The notes beneath the pieces are model-generated. The model did no database searches. It was not told the DNA's origin and saw only the letters and a list, made by a program, of their open reading frames with translations. Shown piece by piece: positions 63,474 to 64,000 of a stretch of DNA of 64,000 nucleotides; position 1 is the stretch's first letter; each line of letters opens with the position of its first letter. This DNA comes from Ideonella_A sakaiensis_A. GTDB lineage: Bacteria > Pseudomonadota > Gammaproteobacteria > Burkholderiales > Burkholderiaceae_C. A program made the position numbers and the translations under genes. The stretch spans positions 806,001-870,000 of the forward strand of contig NZ_CP182947.1 of the NCBI RefSeq assembly GCF_048320135.1, given 5' to 3'.

Positions 63474-64000
63474 ATGGCGCTGAAGGCCACCATCCATAAA
63501 GCCAATCTGCAGATCGCCGACATGGACCGCGGGCTCTACGTCGACCATGCGGTGACCGTGGCCCGTCATCCATCCGAGACCGACGAGCGGATGATGGTCA
63601 GGCTGCTCGCGCTGGCGCTGCACCTGGCCGCCGACGACCAGCGCGGCCAGCTCGAGTTGGCTAAAAGCCTGTCCGACAGCGACGAACCCGACCTGTGGCG
63701 CCGCGACCTGACCGGCCAGATCATCCACTGGATCGATATCGGCCAACCCGACGACCGGCGCATCCTGAAAGCCTGCGGCCGTGCCGAGCGCGTCACGGTG
63801 ATCGCCTACAGCCAGGGCGCGTCGATCTGGTGGAAAGGTGTTGCCGGCAAACTGGTGCGCACGCGCAACCTCGATGTCTGGCAACTGCCGGCCGCGCAAA
63901 GCGCCGAGCTGGCAACGCTGGCGCAGCGCGGGATGTCGCTGCAGATCACGGTGCAGGACGGCGCGGCCTGGGTCGGCGACGGCCAGCGCTCGGTCGAGAT
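63474..64000 (+). CDS. yaeQ: YaeQ family protein, 3' end outside window
   Basis: ATG 63474; 175 codons visible of a family usually about 180 residues long. MALKATIHKANLQIADMDRG, HPSETDERMMVRLLALALHL, and WRRDLTGQIIHWIDIGQPDD followed by ILKACGRA are diagnostic. YaeQ has a restriction-endonuclease-like (PD-(D/E)XK-related) fold. Its exact role is not settled; it was once linked to RfaH-dependent haemolysin expression. It is probably unrelated to the adjacent export cluster. Confidence 0.93.
   Translation, partial: MALKATIHKANLQIADMDRGLYVDHAVTVARHPSETDERMMVRLLALALHLAADDQRGQLELAKSLSDSDEPDLWRRDLTGQIIHWIDIGQPDDRRILKACGRAERVTVIAYSQGASIWWKGVAGKLVRTRNLDVWQLPAAQSAELATLAQRGMSLQITVQDGAAWVGDGQRSVE

Overview
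The window is high-GC DNA with dense coding and a metabolic gene set (tripartite TRAP transporters, CaiB/BaiF CoA transferase, YejABEF-type ABC importer, YaeQ) that suggests a betaproteobacterium, probably of the order Burkholderiales. This placement is an inference from gene content, composition and intergenic REP-like palindromes. No rRNA, tRNA, CRISPR array or insertion sequence was recognised.

Left part (1-23.9 kb), ordinary chromosome. A YejA-B-E-F oligopeptide ABC importer lies on the minus strand (yejF is cut by the window start). It is followed on the plus strand by a hemerythrin-like protein, a patatin-like phospholipase and two tandem Hsp20 chaperones behind a sigma-32-like promoter. 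Next come a short-chain dehydrogenase (minus) and a TAXI-type TRAP transporter (binding protein plus fused permease, plus strand). A minus-strand catabolic operon runs from 19.9 to 12.8 kb in the order class V aminotransferase, dctP, dctQ, dctM, crotonase, CoA transferase. It faces a GntR/FCD regulator and a 1000-residue FAD/Fe-S oxidoreductase. Two identical 10-bp sites between the divergent halves look like operators. A 670-bp palindrome-rich segment bounded by inverted REP copies separates dctQ from dctM.

Right part (24.1-63.4 kb), the unusual region. One plus-strand cluster encodes a GAF-HlyD membrane protein, a possible 36-residue ORF, a PqqD-like/M50-protease/HlyD fusion, a shortened SecA-like ATPase, a second HlyD-like adaptor, a PAS-GGDEF diguanylate cyclase, and two giant repeat proteins of about 4455 and 5629 residues. 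Both giants begin with the same LEPR-XLL leader and a DUF4347 domain carrying a His/Cys pair. Both end with the same hydrophobic segment plus acidic tail, and neither shows RTX repeats. No ABC exporter ATPase or TolC lies nearby. The simplest reading is a dedicated, c-di-GMP-linked export or surface-display machine for LEPR-XLL giant adhesins, with a SecA-like motor and an M50/HlyD envelope unit in place of a type I secretion system.

The first giant gene is interrupted by a -1 frame change at a run of seven G (36145-36151): an assembly error, phase variation or a true mutation. Its 21 exact-length 294-bp repeats contain a nearly identical five-repeat-period duplication. The second giant carries 20 repeats of 132 residues and three of 98 residues. 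A YaeQ-family gene is cut by the right edge.
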